DNA of 38,939 nucleotides, from NCBI GenBank assembly GCA_003158475.1, contig PMJR01000085.1:18992-57930 (forward strand), in the 5' to 3' direction. The notes beneath the pieces are model-generated. The model was given only the letters and a program-made list of their open reading frames with translations. It made no database searches and had not been told where the DNA came from. The DNA is from Ignavibacteriota bacterium. Lineage in GTDB: Bacteria; Bacteroidota; Ignavibacteria; UBA10030; UBA6906. This document shows, in pieces, positions 1 to 8,838 of the stretch (position 1 is the stretch's first letter; each line of letters opens with the position of its first letter). A program made the position numbers and the translations under genes.

Positions 1-393
1 CTGGTGGATCATGATGCGCGAATTCGGCAGGCCGGAACGCTTCCCCTTCGCCCCGCCGGTCAGGAGCACCGCTCCCATGCTTGCGGCAAGGCCGATGCAG
101 ATTGTCGAGACATCGGGGCGGATATACTGCATCGTGTCGTAGATCGCGAGTCCGGAGGAAACGCTTCCGCCGGGACTGTTGATGTACAGGTTGATGTCCT
201 TGTCGGGGTCTTCCGATTCGAGGAACAGGAGCTGTGCTATGACAAGGCTGGCGATGGTATCGTCGACCGGCGTGCCGATGAAGACGATCCGTTCCTTCAG
301 AAGGCGGGAAAAGATGTCATACGCCCGCTCACCGCGTCCCGTTTGTTCCACCACCATCGGGACGAGCTGGTTATACGTCTTCACATCTCGCAT
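1..393 (-). CDS. clpP: ATP-dependent Clp protease proteolytic subunit ClpP (partial, C-terminus outside window)
   Basis: ClpP is the serine peptidase that forms the barrel-shaped proteolytic core used by ClpX/ClpA-type unfoldases in the cytoplasm. The first 131 residues are present and read off the left edge, so about a third of the usual ~195 residues is missing. The catalytic Ser105 lies in the GLAASMGA motif and the catalytic His130 in MIHQ at the edge; the Asp would be outside. The SPGGSV oxyanion-loop motif is at residues 73-78. The ATG at 393 has a GAAGGG Shine-Dalgarno-like sequence just upstream and sits 16 bp after the tig stop, so the two genes are probably co-transcribed, the common tig-clpP order. 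A clpX gene is expected beyond the window (inference). Confidence 0.96.
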   Translation of the reverse strand, partial: MRDVKTYNQLVPMVVEQTGRGERAYDIFSRLLKERIVFIGTPVDDTIASLVIAQLLFLESEDPDKDINLYINSPGGSVSSGLAIYDTMQYIRPDVSTICIGLAASMGAVLLTGGAKGKRSGLPNSRIMIHQ

Positions 394-409
394 GGGAGCC
401 CTTCGTCTG

Positions 410-1690
410 TTATGATTGCCGGGGACTGTCCTCGATGACCTTTTCAGTGACCTTCGCATTTGACCGGAGAAACGCCATGAGCTTGTCCGAGAGTATGCGG
501 TTCGCTGCGCTGCTGGATTTCCTGTAATACTCGAGCAGGCGCTCCTTCTCAAGGCCGATCTTCACTGCCTCGCTCTCCGCCATGGCTTCGATCTCCGCGT
601 CGCTCACCGTGATCTTCTCCTCCTCGGCGATTCGGCCGCTCAGCAGCAGCCACTGTGCCTGCCATGTGGCGGAAGCGCGGTTCTCGTCCCGGAATTTCTG
701 TTCGTCGAACCCTTTCGCCAGTTTCCGGTCCCGCGACCGGGTGCGGACGTCCTCGACGTACGAGTCGAGAAGGCCCGCCACGATGGATTCGGGGATGGGG
801 AAAGGATGGGCCTCGACGAGCGACTTTGCAATATTGTCATTCAGCCTGGCCGCTGATTCCTCTTCCCAGTACCGTTCGATATCGCCCCTCAGGTTTTTCC
901 GGAACTCGTCGACGGAACTGGCCTTTCCCCCCGTGATTTTCTTGACGAGCTCTTCGTCGAACGGCGGGAGTATCACCCGTTCAATCCGGGTGACCGTCAT
1001 CGCGATGTGCACGCTGTGGGAGTGCTCGCCGTGCCGTGATTCAAATTTCGTCCTGTACGTCTCCCCTTGTGCGGCCCCCGCAAGGGCATCGCAGATCTCC
1101 CGGGCAAGGGTCTCATCCGAGAGGTCGAACCGCGCCCCCGCGGTCTTCTTGCCGATCAGGGGCGTCCCCGTCTCGTCCAGTTCCTGCACATCCGCGGTGA
1201 CGACGTGGCCGGTGTCGGTCACGGTCTCCGCGTCGGCAGTCGAGCTGTTCGCGCGACGGATCTTCTGGATCTCGGACTCGACTTCCGCTTCGGTGACGAT
1301 ATGGATCGGCTTCTCAACCTTGATCCCCCTGTAGGAACCGAGCGTGATGTCGGGCTTTACCTCGTACTTGATCTTGAAGTGAAAATGCTCTCCCCGCTTG
1401 AAATCGATATCCACAATTGCCGGTTGCCCGACGGGGTGGATATTCTTTTCTTCCATCGCTTTGCGGTAGAAGTCGCTGGCGATGTCGTCAAGGGCGTCCT
1501 GCTCGATGGCCTCTCCGTAAAGCTGCTTGATCATCGGCATCGGGACTCTCCCTTTCCGAAACCCCTTGATCTCGACCTTCGGACGGTACTTTTCATAGGC
1601 CCGTTCGAACATCGGCTGGATCTCATCCTGCGAGAGCTGAATATCCGCTTCCTGCTGGACGGATGAAACATTGTTGATCGAAACCTGCAC
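410..1690 (-). CDS. tig: Trigger factor, ribosome-associated chaperone with degenerate PPIase domain
   Basis: Trigger factor binds nascent chains at the ribosome exit tunnel. The N-terminal ribosome-binding domain carries the signature loop GFRKGRVP at residues 43-50. The C-terminal chaperone arms follow from about residue 250 ([12 protein letters not shown] onwards). The middle region (about 155-240), which is an FKBP-type prolyl isomerase in E. coli, is poorly conserved: the usual FIPGFE-type segment before the GE turn is replaced by a Leu/Ala-rich stretch (FDLSDETL...[10 protein letters not shown]), so isomerase activity is doubtful. At 426 residues the protein is close to the family length (~430). 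It lies downstream of tRNA-Leu and 16 bp upstream of clpP on the same strand. Confidence 0.95.
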   Translation of the reverse strand: MQVSINNVSSVQQEADIQLSQDEIQPMFERAYEKYRPKVEIKGFRKGRVPMPMIKQLYGEAIEQDALDDIASDFYRKAMEEKNIHPVGQPAIVDIDFKRGEHFHFKIKYEVKPDITLGSYRGIKVEKPIHIVTEAEVESEIQKIRRANSSTADAETVTDTGHVVTADVQELDETGTPLIGKKTAGARFDLSDETLAREICDALAGAAQGETYRTKFESRHGEHSHSVHIAMTVTRIERVILPPFDEELVKKITGGKASSVDEFRKNLRGDIERYWEEESAARLNDNIAKSLVEAHPFPIPESIVAGLLDSYVEDVRTRSRDRKLAKGFDEQKFRDENRASATWQAQWLLLSGRIAEEEKITVSDAEIEAMAESEAVKIGLEKERLLEYYRKSSSAANRILSDKLMAFLRSNAKVTEKVIEDSPRQS

Positions 1691-1781
1691 CTTCTGGACC
1701 CTTCCTGAAAAGAATGAATGGCCGCGGCCACAGGCGTCCTAACACGACGCGGTGGCAATCCGTTCCGTTACAGCGGAAAAG

Positions 1782-1863
1782 TGGGTAGAGGGGGACTTGA
1801 ACCCCCACGGATTGCTCCATTGGATCCTAAGTCCAACGCGTCTGCCAATTCCGCCATCTACCC
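1782..1863 (-). tRNA. tRNA-Leu (anticodon UAG)
   Basis: The minus strand folds into a class II cloverleaf. The 7-bp acceptor stem pairs GGGTAGA with TCTACCC, followed by discriminator A. A D-arm follows, then an anticodon stem TTGGA/TCCAA closing the loop CTTAGGA (anticodon TAG). There is a long variable arm (GGAGCAATCC) typical of Leu/Ser, and a 5-bp T stem GGGGG/CCCCC with loop TTCAAGT. The long variable arm and TAG anticodon identify leucine (codon CUA/CUG family). CCA is not encoded. It lies 91 bp upstream of tig on the same strand. Confidence 0.95.
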
Positions 1864-1903
1864 GTTCTGGGCGTCCTTGCACGGCATGAAGATTGCAAAC
1901 TTC

Positions 1904-1932
1904 AAAATACGTTTTTCCGGAGGGAACTTCAA
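1904..1932 (-). promoter_or_regulatory. Candidate sigma-70-type promoter of tRNA-Leu/tig/clpP
   Basis: On the minus strand TTGAAG (1932-1927) is followed after exactly 17 bp by TATTTT (1909-1904). Each hexamer matches four of six consensus positions. Transcription would start near 1897, about 34 nt before the tRNA 5' end. It is the only good match I found upstream of the tRNA. It is a pattern match only. Confidence 0.42.
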
Positions 1933-2021
1933 GACACAGATGCAGGGAAAGAATCCCGTATTCGAGGCGAAGGAGGGGTGGGAAGGGGTATCCTGGTGCA
2001 GGGGGTAGGAAGCGCGCTCTT

Positions 2022-2081
2022 CAGGAAATCGGTCAGGAAACAGGCCAGGAGATCGGTCAGGAAATGGGTCAGGAAATTGGA
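2022..2081. repeat. Five tandem 12-bp repeats (CAGGAAATCGGT-like)
   Basis: Five consecutive 12-bp units begin at 2022, 2034, 2046, 2058 and 2070, each starting CAGGA(A/G)A and ending in GGT, GGC or GGA. The last unit lies inside the final codons of the histidine kinase gene (stop codon 2071-2069), so the array straddles its 3' end. Units are imperfect (1-4 differences), suggesting an older expansion. The length is a multiple of three, so copy-number change would not shift a reading frame. Confidence 0.85.
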
Positions 2082-3778
2082 ATGAGAAGGCGGATCGTCG
2101 TCCCCTTATTTACCACGGACTCAATTTCCAGCTTGCCATGGTGGTCATCGACGATCTTTTTGACGATTGCCAGCCCGAGCCCGGTGCCATGGCGTTTGCC
2201 GTAGGTGAAGAAGGGCTCGAGGATCCTGGACCGAATCTCATCGGGTATGCCGCAGCCGGTGTCCGTAAATCCGATCGAAAGCGTACCGTCAATCTTCTCC
2301 GTACGGATAGTCAGCGTCCCGCCGTCCTTCATTGCGTCGGCGGCATTCCCGGCCAGGTTGTAGAACACGCGGACCATTTTCTCGACGTCCATCGTGCACT
2401 CCCCGGAGTATCGGAAATCGCGCACGACGGTGACATTCCGCTTGACAAGATCCTTTTCGATGAATGAGAGCGCCCCCTCCATGACGTCTTCGAGGTTCAT
2501 CGTCTCGAGGTGGATATCGCTTACACCGCGGGAGAAATCAAGGATCTCCTGCGTCATGTTGACGAACCGGTCGACCTGCCGTATCATCTCCTCGGCGAGC
2601 TGCGCCGATTCCGCATCCCCGGTCTTCTTCTTGATCACCTGCGCGTACATGCGCAGCGTTCCCATCGGATTCTTGATGTCGTGGATGATGGTGCTCGCCA
2701 TCTTCCCCACGGCGGAGAGCCGCTCGCTCTGGACCATGTCGCGGGCGAGCCGGGCGTTCTCCAGGGCGATCGAGGCGTGGACGGAGAGGGCGTCGATAAA
2801 CGACTCGTCCTGGCTGAGGAACGGTCCCTCCCGCTTGTTCAGGAACTGGAAGACGCCGAAAATCTTCCCCTCCTTGTCCCTCATCGGCATGCAGAGGACG
2901 TTGTGGGTCTTGTAGCCGCTCTTCTTGTCGATCTCCGGGTTGAAACGGGGGTCCTTGTACGCGTCGGTGATGTTGACCACCTCGCCGGTCTTGGCCACGT
3001 AGCCCGCGAGTCCCTTCCCGACCGGGAGGCGGATCTCGACGATGTTGTTCCCCTGAGCGACCCTTGACCAGAGCTCGCCTGTCGTCGTGTCGAGCATGTA
3101 GAGCGTTCCCCGGTCCGCGTTGATGCTGCGCGAGGCGGTTTCCAGAATCAGCCCGAGAAGCTTGTCGATCTCGATCGCCGAATTGACACTCTTGCTCGCC
3201 TCGATAAGCATGTTGAGGCGGTCGACCTGCTCCCTTGTGGCGAGAGCGCTCCGGTCCAGTTCCAGCATGAACGTCTGGTCCATGGTGCGGAGCCTGATCG
3301 CCATATTCGTCAGGAGGTTGAACGTGAACTCGGTGCTTTTTTGCGAGAGGCGCCGGATCTCCTTCTGGCTGAGAAGCACCGCGGCACACTCGTCCATCGC
3401 CTCGGCCCTGGCAGAGCGGGGCATCCCGTCGACGACCGAGAGTTCGCCGAAGAAGTCCCCTTCATGCAGTATCCCCAGTAGCGACTCCACACCGAATTTT
3501 GTATATTTATTGATGCGAACCCGCCCGCGCGTAAGGCAGTACACTTCTCGTCCGCGCGACGATTCATCGAAAATGATGTCGCCCGCCGCGAAACGGCGCT
3601 CGTGGGCGCCCGCTACGGCGGAGCGGATGATCTTCGGGTTCACGCCGGTGAAAAGGATGTTTCGGCTGAGGAGATCGAAAACCGGTTCGCGGGCGGCGCG
3701 GGGTTTCCGGGAGACTGATGCGGGCCGTTTGCGCCTGGGCGCTGCGGTTGATTTCTTCTTTGGTTTCGGCTTCGGCAT
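2069..3778 (-). CDS. Soluble sensor histidine kinase with cNMP-binding and GAF domains
   Basis: This is a 569-residue cytoplasmic kinase; no membrane segment is visible. Residues 1-32 are rich in Lys, Arg, Pro and Ala. A Crp-like cyclic-nucleotide-binding fold follows (about 35-160), with FGE at 110-112 and RSA at 121-123, the positions that hold the ligand phosphate in the family. A GAF domain spans about 195-345. The HisKA helix carries His366 in IIHDIKNP, and the ATPase domain has the N box (YNLAGNAADAM, 473-483), DTGCGIP (506-512) and GTGLGLA (531-537). All catalytic motifs are intact, so it should autophosphorylate. No response regulator is adjacent, so the partner is unknown. The start codon lies only about 5 nt from the predicted transcription start. 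Confidence 0.93.
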   Translation of the reverse strand: MPKPKPKKKSTAAPRRKRPASVSRKPRAAREPVFDLLSRNILFTGVNPKIIRSAVAGAHERRFAAGDIIFDESSRGREVYCLTRGRVRINKYTKFGVESLLGILHEGDFFGELSVVDGMPRSARAEAMDECAAVLLSQKEIRRLSQKSTEFTFNLLTNMAIRLRTMDQTFMLELDRSALATREQVDRLNMLIEASKSVNSAIEIDKLLGLILETASRSINADRGTLYMLDTTTGELWSRVAQGNNIVEIRLPVGKGLAGYVAKTGEVVNITDAYKDPRFNPEIDKKSGYKTHNVLCMPMRDKEGKIFGVFQFLNKREGPFLSQDESFIDALSVHASIALENARLARDMVQSERLSAVGKMASTIIHDIKNPMGTLRMYAQVIKKKTGDAESAQLAEEMIRQVDRFVNMTQEILDFSRGVSDIHLETMNLEDVMEGALSFIEKDLVKRNVTVVRDFRYSGECTMDVEKMVRVFYNLAGNAADAMKDGGTLTIRTEKIDGTLSIGFTDTGCGIPDEIRSRILEPFFTYGKRHGTGLGLAIVKKIVDDHHGKLEIESVVNKGTTIRLLIPIS

Positions 3779-3789
3779 GGTTGGATCCT

Positions 3790-3818
3790 ATAGTAGGGAA
3801 AAAGGGACCCATAGTCAA
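3790..3818 (-). promoter_or_regulatory. Candidate sigma-70-type promoter of the histidine kinase
   Basis: Minus-strand TTGACT (3818-3813), 17-bp spacer, TACTAT (3795-3790). The predicted transcription start near 3783 is only about 5 nt before the ATG at 3778, implying a nearly leaderless mRNA. The site sits in the divergent gap shared with the plus-strand ABC operon; TATAGT at 3789-3794 on the plus strand could be an overlapping opposite -10, but no matching -35 was found. Confidence 0.45.
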
Positions 3819-3835
3819 GATTGAAGGTTCACGCG

Positions 3836-4756
3836 ATGTCGGGCGATATCGTCCTGCAGACGGTCAATCTGGGGAAGAAATACGGCGATCGTTGGGCCGT
3901 TCAGGGGCTGAACCTCTCGGTGTTCCGCGGAGAAATATTCGGCTTCCTGGGACCGAACGGAGCAGGAAAGAGCACCACAATCCGCATGCTTCTCTCGCTG
4001 ATCGCCCCGAGCACCGGATCGGTGGAACTCTTCGGACTCCCGCTCCGCGAGAACAGGGGGACGGTCCTTGCCCGCGTGGGGGGACTTGTCGAACGGGCAG
4101 ATTTCTATCTTTACCTCTCCGCCCGCCGTAACCTTGAAATTGTCGCGGATCTGAACGGGGGGGTCTCTTCATCTGCGATCGACGAAGTACTGGAGACCGT
4201 CGGCCTTGCCGAACGCGCAGGAGACAGGGTCAAGTCATATTCCCACGGCATGAAACAGAGGCTCGGTCTCGCTGCCGCCCTTCTGGGCTCGCCGGAACTG
4301 GTCGTGCTCGATGAACCGACGAGCGGGCTCGATCCGCACGGCATCAAGGAAGTGCGGGATTTGATCGCCCGCCTCGCCGCCGAGCGGAAGGTCACCGTCT
4401 TCCTTTCCTCCCATCTCCTTTCCGAGATCGAACATCTGGCCACGAGCATGGCCATCATCAACAACGGTTCTCTTGTCGTCCAGGGGAGTGTGAACGAATT
4501 GCTCGGTGCCGGGACAGGGACCGTGCACGTCATCGCGGTCCCCGCCGGACGGGCGCTGGAAATCATCCGTTCCCTCCCGTACGTAGAGGGGGCGACACTC
4601 GAGCAGGAGGGGATCCGGGTGAAAATTCCCGCGGCGCATGCCGGCTCGATGAACGCCGAACTTGTCCGCGCCGGGATAGAAGTCCGGGCGCTCGTTCCCG
4701 AGCGCTCGCTCGAAGAGTACTTTCTGTCCATCACGGGAGAGGTGCCCGGGCTATGA
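3836..4756 (+). CDS. ABC transporter ATP-binding protein (ABC-2/exporter type)
   Basis: This is the ATPase subunit that powers the adjacent membrane permease. The 306-residue protein has Walker A GPNGAGKST (residues 39-47), the ABC signature in YSHGMKQRLG (around 135), Walker B with LDEPTSGLD (around 157) and the switch His in SSHLLSE. A C-terminal extension of about 90 residues is typical of ABC-2 exporters such as drug or bacitracin-resistance transporters. I chose the ATG at 3836, with GAAGG 8 nt upstream, over the in-frame TTG at 3821. Its stop overlaps the permease start by 4 bp (ATGA), indicating translational coupling. The substrate cannot be deduced. Confidence 0.93.
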   Translation: MSGDIVLQTVNLGKKYGDRWAVQGLNLSVFRGEIFGFLGPNGAGKSTTIRMLLSLIAPSTGSVELFGLPLRENRGTVLARVGGLVERADFYLYLSARRNLEIVADLNGGVSSSAIDEVLETVGLAERAGDRVKSYSHGMKQRLGLAAALLGSPELVVLDEPTSGLDPHGIKEVRDLIARLAAERKVTVFLSSHLLSEIEHLATSMAIINNGSLVVQGSVNELLGAGTGTVHVIAVPAGRALEIIRSLPYVEGATLEQEGIRVKIPAAHAGSMNAELVRAGIEVRALVPERSLEEYFLSITGEVPGL

Positions 4757-5592
4757 TGCGGGTGATCATCGGCAATGAGATTCTCAAAACATTTCGAAAG
4801 TGGCGGACGTACATCGGGTTCATCGCCGTGGGGGTGGTCGTCCCGCTCGTCGAATTCGGGCTCAAAGCGGAGGGAGGGTCGCTCGTCCGGAACATGACGC
4901 GCGGGCTTGGGGAGGACTTCCTCATCGTCGGAAACCTGTTCAACGCCTACTTCATCACATACTTCATCATGAACAGTCTCTGGGTCCACGTCCCCTTCCT
5001 GATAAGCCTCGTTGCAGGCGATCAGCTTGCGGGAGAGGCGACCGGAGGCACATTCCGGCTCATGCTCATCCATCCCCCGTCGCGGAGCCGCATCCTTGCG
5101 GCAAAATACGCGACAACCCTCCTGTACACGTTTTCGCTCGTCGCATTTCTCGCCCTGCTCGCCCTCGGGCTGGGTCTGGCTCTCTTCGGGACGGGAGACC
5201 TGATCGTCCCCGGCAGGACGCTGACAATCATTCCCCGGGGGGACGTGCCATGGCGTCTTGCCCTTACCTTCGGCCTGGGCATCTGGAGCATGTGGTGCGT
5301 GGCGTCTCTCGCGTTCCTGTTTTCCTCCCTCGTCGAGAATGCCATCGGCCCCATCATCGGGACGATGGCGGTGATCATCGTCTTCCTTGTCGTCAGCTCC
5401 ACGCCGATCTCCCTCTTCACGGCGGTCCGCCCGTACCTGTTCACCACGTACTTCAATGTCTGGCAGAAAGTGATGGAACAGCCGGTTCCCTGGAGTGAGA
5501 TCGTCACACACACCGCCTACCTGGGGCTCTTCAGCATTGGTTTTTACATTGCAGCTTGGTATATTTTCGTCACCAAAGACGTGCTGAGCTGA
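4753..5592 (+). CDS. ABC-2 type transporter permease
   Basis: The 279-residue membrane protein is the partner of the upstream ATPase. A cytoplasmic N-terminus with a first hydrophobic segment (about 18-35) is followed by segments around 58-82, 117-145, 170-195, 200-222 and 253-272, the six-helix layout expected for ABC-2 permeases. The start ATGATG overlaps the ATPase stop. No signal peptide or periplasmic domain is visible. It may export a lipid, drug or peptide, but nothing in the sequence decides this. M24 peptidase follows after 36 bp, probably in the same transcript. Confidence 0.9.
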   Translation: MMRVIIGNEILKTFRKWRTYIGFIAVGVVVPLVEFGLKAEGGSLVRNMTRGLGEDFLIVGNLFNAYFITYFIMNSLWVHVPFLISLVAGDQLAGEATGGTFRLMLIHPPSRSRILAAKYATTLLYTFSLVAFLALLALGLGLALFGTGDLIVPGRTLTIIPRGDVPWRLALTFGLGIWSMWCVASLAFLFSSLVENAIGPIIGTMAVIIVFLVVSSTPISLFTAVRPYLFTTYFNVWQKVMEQPVPWSEIVTHTAYLGLFSIGFYIAAWYIFVTKDVLS

Positions 5593-5628
5593 TTCTCCTC
5601 CTTGCCATCTCACCAATCGGGAAGCGCC

Positions 5629-6804
5629 ATGGACATCCAGAAAATCCAGAAGGCACTCAGGGACAAACGCATCGACGGCTGGCTGCTGTGTGATTTTCGC
5701 AACCGGGACTATCTCGCCTATCGTGTGGTCGGCCTCAATTTCGAAAAAATGACGAGCCGCCGGTGGTACTACTATATCCCGGCAAAGGGGGAACCGAGGA
5801 AACTCGTCTCCGCGGTGGAGCGGATGCGTCTCGACTCGCTCCCGGGGAAGCGGATGGTCTACCTCTCCTGGCAGGACCTCCACAGCTCGCTCAGGAAGAT
5901 GATGGGCCCGAAGAAGAAGATTGCGATGCAGTATTCCCCGAAGAACAACGTGCCGTACGTCTCCATGGTTGACGGCGGCACGATCGAGCTTCTGAAAAGC
6001 CTCGGGTACAAAATCGTTTCCTCGGCCGATCTCGTCCAGATGTTCGTCTCCGTGATTCCGGAAGAGGGCTACCGGACACACATCGAGGCGGGGCGCCTCA
6101 TGGACCGCATCCGTGCACAGGCGTTTGACCAGATCCGGAACGCGGTCCGGAACAACACCGGTGCGACCGAGTACGACATACAGCAGTTCATGATGAAACG
6201 CTTCAAGGAAGAGGGCCTGACGACGTACGATCCTCCCATGGTGGGGGTGAACGATCATCCGGCCGATCCCCACTTCGATACCTTGAAAGAAGGAGCCCGT
6301 CAGTTCAAGCCGGGGGACACGGTGCTTATCGACATGTGGGCGAAGAAGGACGTTCCGGGGGGGATTTACTACGACATCACGTGGGTGGGCTACATCGGCG
6401 CGACGCCTCCCGCGAAGTATGTGAAGATATTCGCAGCCGTGAAGGCGGGGCGCGACGCCGCCGTGAAATTTGTCCAGGAAAAGTTCGCAAAAGGCGAGAC
6501 CTGTTACGGATGGCAGGTGGACGACGCATGCCGCAACGTGATAAAGAAAGCTGGATTCGGCAAGTACTTCCTCCACCGTACCGGACACTCGATCACGGAG
6601 GAGACGCACGGCAACGGCGTCAACATCGACAATCTGGAGACGAAAGACGAGCGGGCGCTCCTGCCGGGGTGCTGCTTCTCCATCGAGCCCGGGATCTACC
6701 TTGAAGGGGAGATGGCGGTCCGGACGGAGATCAACATGTTCATACGACACGACGGTGTCCCGGAGGTGACGGGGGAAGTCCAGCAGGACCTCGTGCTCCT
6801 CTGA
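5629..6804 (+). CDS. M24 family metallopeptidase (Xaa-Pro aminopeptidase-like)
   Basis: This is a pita-bread-fold dinuclear metal aminopeptidase, probably removing N-terminal residues from peptides. The N-terminal creatinase-like domain (about 1-150) precedes the catalytic domain. The five metal ligands are all present: Asp235 (LIDMW), Asp249 (YYDITW), His320 (RTGHSI), Glu353 (SIEPG) and Glu367 (RTEIN). At 391 residues it fits the Xaa-Pro aminopeptidase/dipeptidase group. The ATG at 5629 is chosen because GGGAAG lies 5 nt upstream; an earlier TTG at 5602 has no such site. No signal peptide, so cytoplasmic. The following POT-like transporter suggests peptide uptake and breakdown together (inference). 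Confidence 0.92.
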   Translation: MDIQKIQKALRDKRIDGWLLCDFRNRDYLAYRVVGLNFEKMTSRRWYYYIPAKGEPRKLVSAVERMRLDSLPGKRMVYLSWQDLHSSLRKMMGPKKKIAMQYSPKNNVPYVSMVDGGTIELLKSLGYKIVSSADLVQMFVSVIPEEGYRTHIEAGRLMDRIRAQAFDQIRNAVRNNTGATEYDIQQFMMKRFKEEGLTTYDPPMVGVNDHPADPHFDTLKEGARQFKPGDTVLIDMWAKKDVPGGIYYDITWVGYIGATPPAKYVKIFAAVKAGRDAAVKFVQEKFAKGETCYGWQVDDACRNVIKKAGFGKYFLHRTGHSITEETHGNGVNIDNLETKDERALLPGCCFSIEPGIYLEGEMAVRTEINMFIRHDGVPEVTGEVQQDLVLL

Positions 6805-6847
6805 CCGGCCCTCCTCACCGTACCCACAAAGAAGAAACAGGATTCCC

Positions 6848-8125
6848 GTGTCCTTTGCACAGCGACTGAGGGCCACGTACGAGACGTTCCATCCCACGTT
6901 CTGGGTGGCAAACGGGATGGAGCTTTTCGAGCGCCTCGCCTATTACGGCCAGCAGATAGTGTTCATGATCTACCTGCGGAACAATCTCGGGTTCTCCGAG
7001 GCGCAGGCAGGGACGCTCTCCGGGATATTCGGCGGTCTGATTTACCTCATGCCGATACTCGCCGGCACGCTGGCGGACAAGTGGGGGTTCCGGCGGGCAT
7101 TCAACCTGGCATTCACGATCCTTGCCCTCGGCTATTTCGCAATCGGCACGATGGGGATGGGCGCGTTCTCCGGCATATACGGAGGTACGGTTCCGTACCC
7201 GCTCCTGGTGGCGTTTCTCGTGCTGACGGCGTTCGGGGGCTCGTTCATCAAACCCTCGGTGCTGGGGACGGTGGCGGTCACAACGACCGAACAGACGAAA
7301 TCGCTCGGCTTTGCTGTCTACTACTGGCTTGTGAACGCGGGCGCGATGATCGGACCCACGATCGCCTACCTCGTCCGCGACTGGTTCGGGAACGAGTACG
7401 TCTACATGGTATCGTCCGCGAGCTGCCTGGCGATGCTGCTTGTAAACATCTTCCTGTACAAGGAGGTGCGGAGCGCAAGGACAGAGGTGGTGGAGTCGAT
7501 GGGGAAGAAGATCACCAACCTCTTCGTCGTCCTTGCCAATTTCCGTTTCATGATATTCCTCCTGATATATTCCCTCTACTGGATCATATTCTGGCAGGAA
7601 TTCATCATCGTCCCGTATTACATCACCGACTACATCAACAAACAGGCTCCCTATGAAATAGTCCAGTCCTGGGCGGGGGCCGGGGCGATCATCCTCTTTC
7701 AGATCCCGATCAACCGGCTCACGAAGAATATCCCCACGCGCAAGGCGATCCTGATCGGATTTGCCGTTTCCTCGCTTATCTGGGTTATCATCGGCATCTC
7801 TCCGAGCATCCCCACGATAGCGGCCGGCATCGTCGCATTCGCGATCGGCGAAATGATCCAGGCTCCCCGGTATTATGAATACATCTCGACGATAGCTCCC
7901 CCCGGGCAGCAGGGGCTCTTCCAGGGATACGCATTCCTGCCGATCGCCATCGCCCGGTTTGTCGGCGACCCGCTGGGAGGGTGGCTGTACCAGACGTCGA
8001 AGGCCATGGGGAAGCCCCACTACGTCTGGTTGGCGCTGATCGCCATCGGGGTTCTCGCCACACTCCTGATGCTCGCGTATAATAAATTCCTCGCGCCCGA
8101 AGACCAGCCGGGGGTGGCACCGTGA
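6848..8125 (+). CDS. MFS transporter of the proton-coupled oligopeptide (POT/PTR) type
   Basis: A 425-residue polytopic membrane protein with about 12 hydrophobic segments. The first helix carries ELFERLAYYG (residues 25-34), matching the ExxER motif (Glu25, Glu28, Arg29) that couples protons in POT peptide transporters. Loop LADKWGFRRAF after helix 2 is the major-facilitator signature. It is shorter than classical 14-helix bacterial POTs (~480-500 residues), so it may belong to a sister MFS group with another substrate. The GTG start at 6848 has AGGA upstream. Its stop overlaps the next gene's GTG start (GTGA). The neighbouring aminopeptidase favours di/tripeptide uptake. Confidence 0.82.
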   Translation: MSFAQRLRATYETFHPTFWVANGMELFERLAYYGQQIVFMIYLRNNLGFSEAQAGTLSGIFGGLIYLMPILAGTLADKWGFRRAFNLAFTILALGYFAIGTMGMGAFSGIYGGTVPYPLLVAFLVLTAFGGSFIKPSVLGTVAVTTTEQTKSLGFAVYYWLVNAGAMIGPTIAYLVRDWFGNEYVYMVSSASCLAMLLVNIFLYKEVRSARTEVVESMGKKITNLFVVLANFRFMIFLLIYSLYWIIFWQEFIIVPYYITDYINKQAPYEIVQSWAGAGAIILFQIPINRLTKNIPTRKAILIGFAVSSLIWVIIGISPSIPTIAAGIVAFAIGEMIQAPRYYEYISTIAPPGQQGLFQGYAFLPIAIARFVGDPLGGWLYQTSKAMGKPHYVWLALIAIGVLATLLMLAYNKFLAPEDQPGVAP

Positions 8126-8835
8126 AGACCGGGAGGCTCCGCCAGCGCATCATGCCCCGCGTCATGGCCCTCTCGGTCGCTGCCGCCGTGGCGGTCGCCC
8201 GCGGAGGAGATTCCGCCGGAGAGACGATACTCCACAATATCGAAGCCCGGCTCGCCCCGGTGCACGATTACACTGTCACGCTCGACGTTGTGGCCGACAT
8301 CGAGCGGTTGAACGTCCCGCCGATGCACGCCACAATGTACTTCAAGCAGCCGGACAAGGTCCACATCGACGCAGAGGGGTTTGCGATGCTCCCGAGGGAA
8401 GGGCTTCAGCCGAACGTCGGGAAACTTCTGGCAAAATATGCGGTGGCGGGAGTCGGCAAAGATACGCTGGACGGTGTCCCGGTCAGGAAGGTCATGCTGC
8501 AGGCGAAATCCGACAGGAGTTTTCCCCGGAGCCTGGCCGTCTATGTCAATACGCAGCGGTGGACCACGGAGCGGATCGTCACCTCCGGCGGCGCCGACCG
8601 GCTGGTGACGATCTCCTTCAGCTACGTGCAGGTCCAAGGGATCTGGCTCCCCGACGGGATGAGAGCGGCATTCGCCCTCGCCCCCGCCGACCCGACCGAG
8701 ACCGATTCCTCCGCGGGGCCCCTTCGCCCTCCTCAGAAGCCGCGCAATGGCACCGTCACCGTCCGCTACAGCAACTACCGTCTGAACACCGGCCTCAGCG
8801 ACGACATATTCAAAAAAGAGACACTCTCCCGTTAG
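8122..8835 (+). CDS. Exported LolA-like protein of unknown function
   Basis: A 237-residue protein with an N-terminal basic stretch and hydrophobic segment (MALSVAAAVAVA, about 15-26), probably a signal peptide. The body resembles the LolA/LolB outer-membrane lipoprotein-carrier fold: alternating strands such as YTVTLDVVADI, HATMYFKQPDKVHID and RLVTISFSYVQVQGIWLPDGM, the last typical of LolA-like families. A Pro-rich segment near 200 is followed by a final strand. The function of such LolA-like proteins outside lipoprotein transport is not established. The GTG start overlaps the transporter stop by 4 bp. It converges on the amidase gene with only 3 bp between stop codons. Confidence 0.68.
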   Translation: MKTGRLRQRIMPRVMALSVAAAVAVARGGDSAGETILHNIEARLAPVHDYTVTLDVVADIERLNVPPMHATMYFKQPDKVHIDAEGFAMLPREGLQPNVGKLLAKYAVAGVGKDTLDGVPVRKVMLQAKSDRSFPRSLAVYVNTQRWTTERIVTSGGADRLVTISFSYVQVQGIWLPDGMRAAFALAPADPTETDSSAGPLRPPQKPRNGTVTVRYSNYRLNTGLSDDIFKKETLSR

Positions 8836-8838
8836 CCG

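Noticed and set aside
2022-2081. Repeat array considered as CRISPR
   Set aside because: Units are 12 bp, contiguous without spacers, and there are no cas genes.
4111-6897. 928-codon open frame on the minus strand
   Set aside because: It is antisense to the ABC pair and M24 peptidase, is rich in His/Arg/Asp/Pro with no domain, and reflects GC-rich third positions of the real genes.
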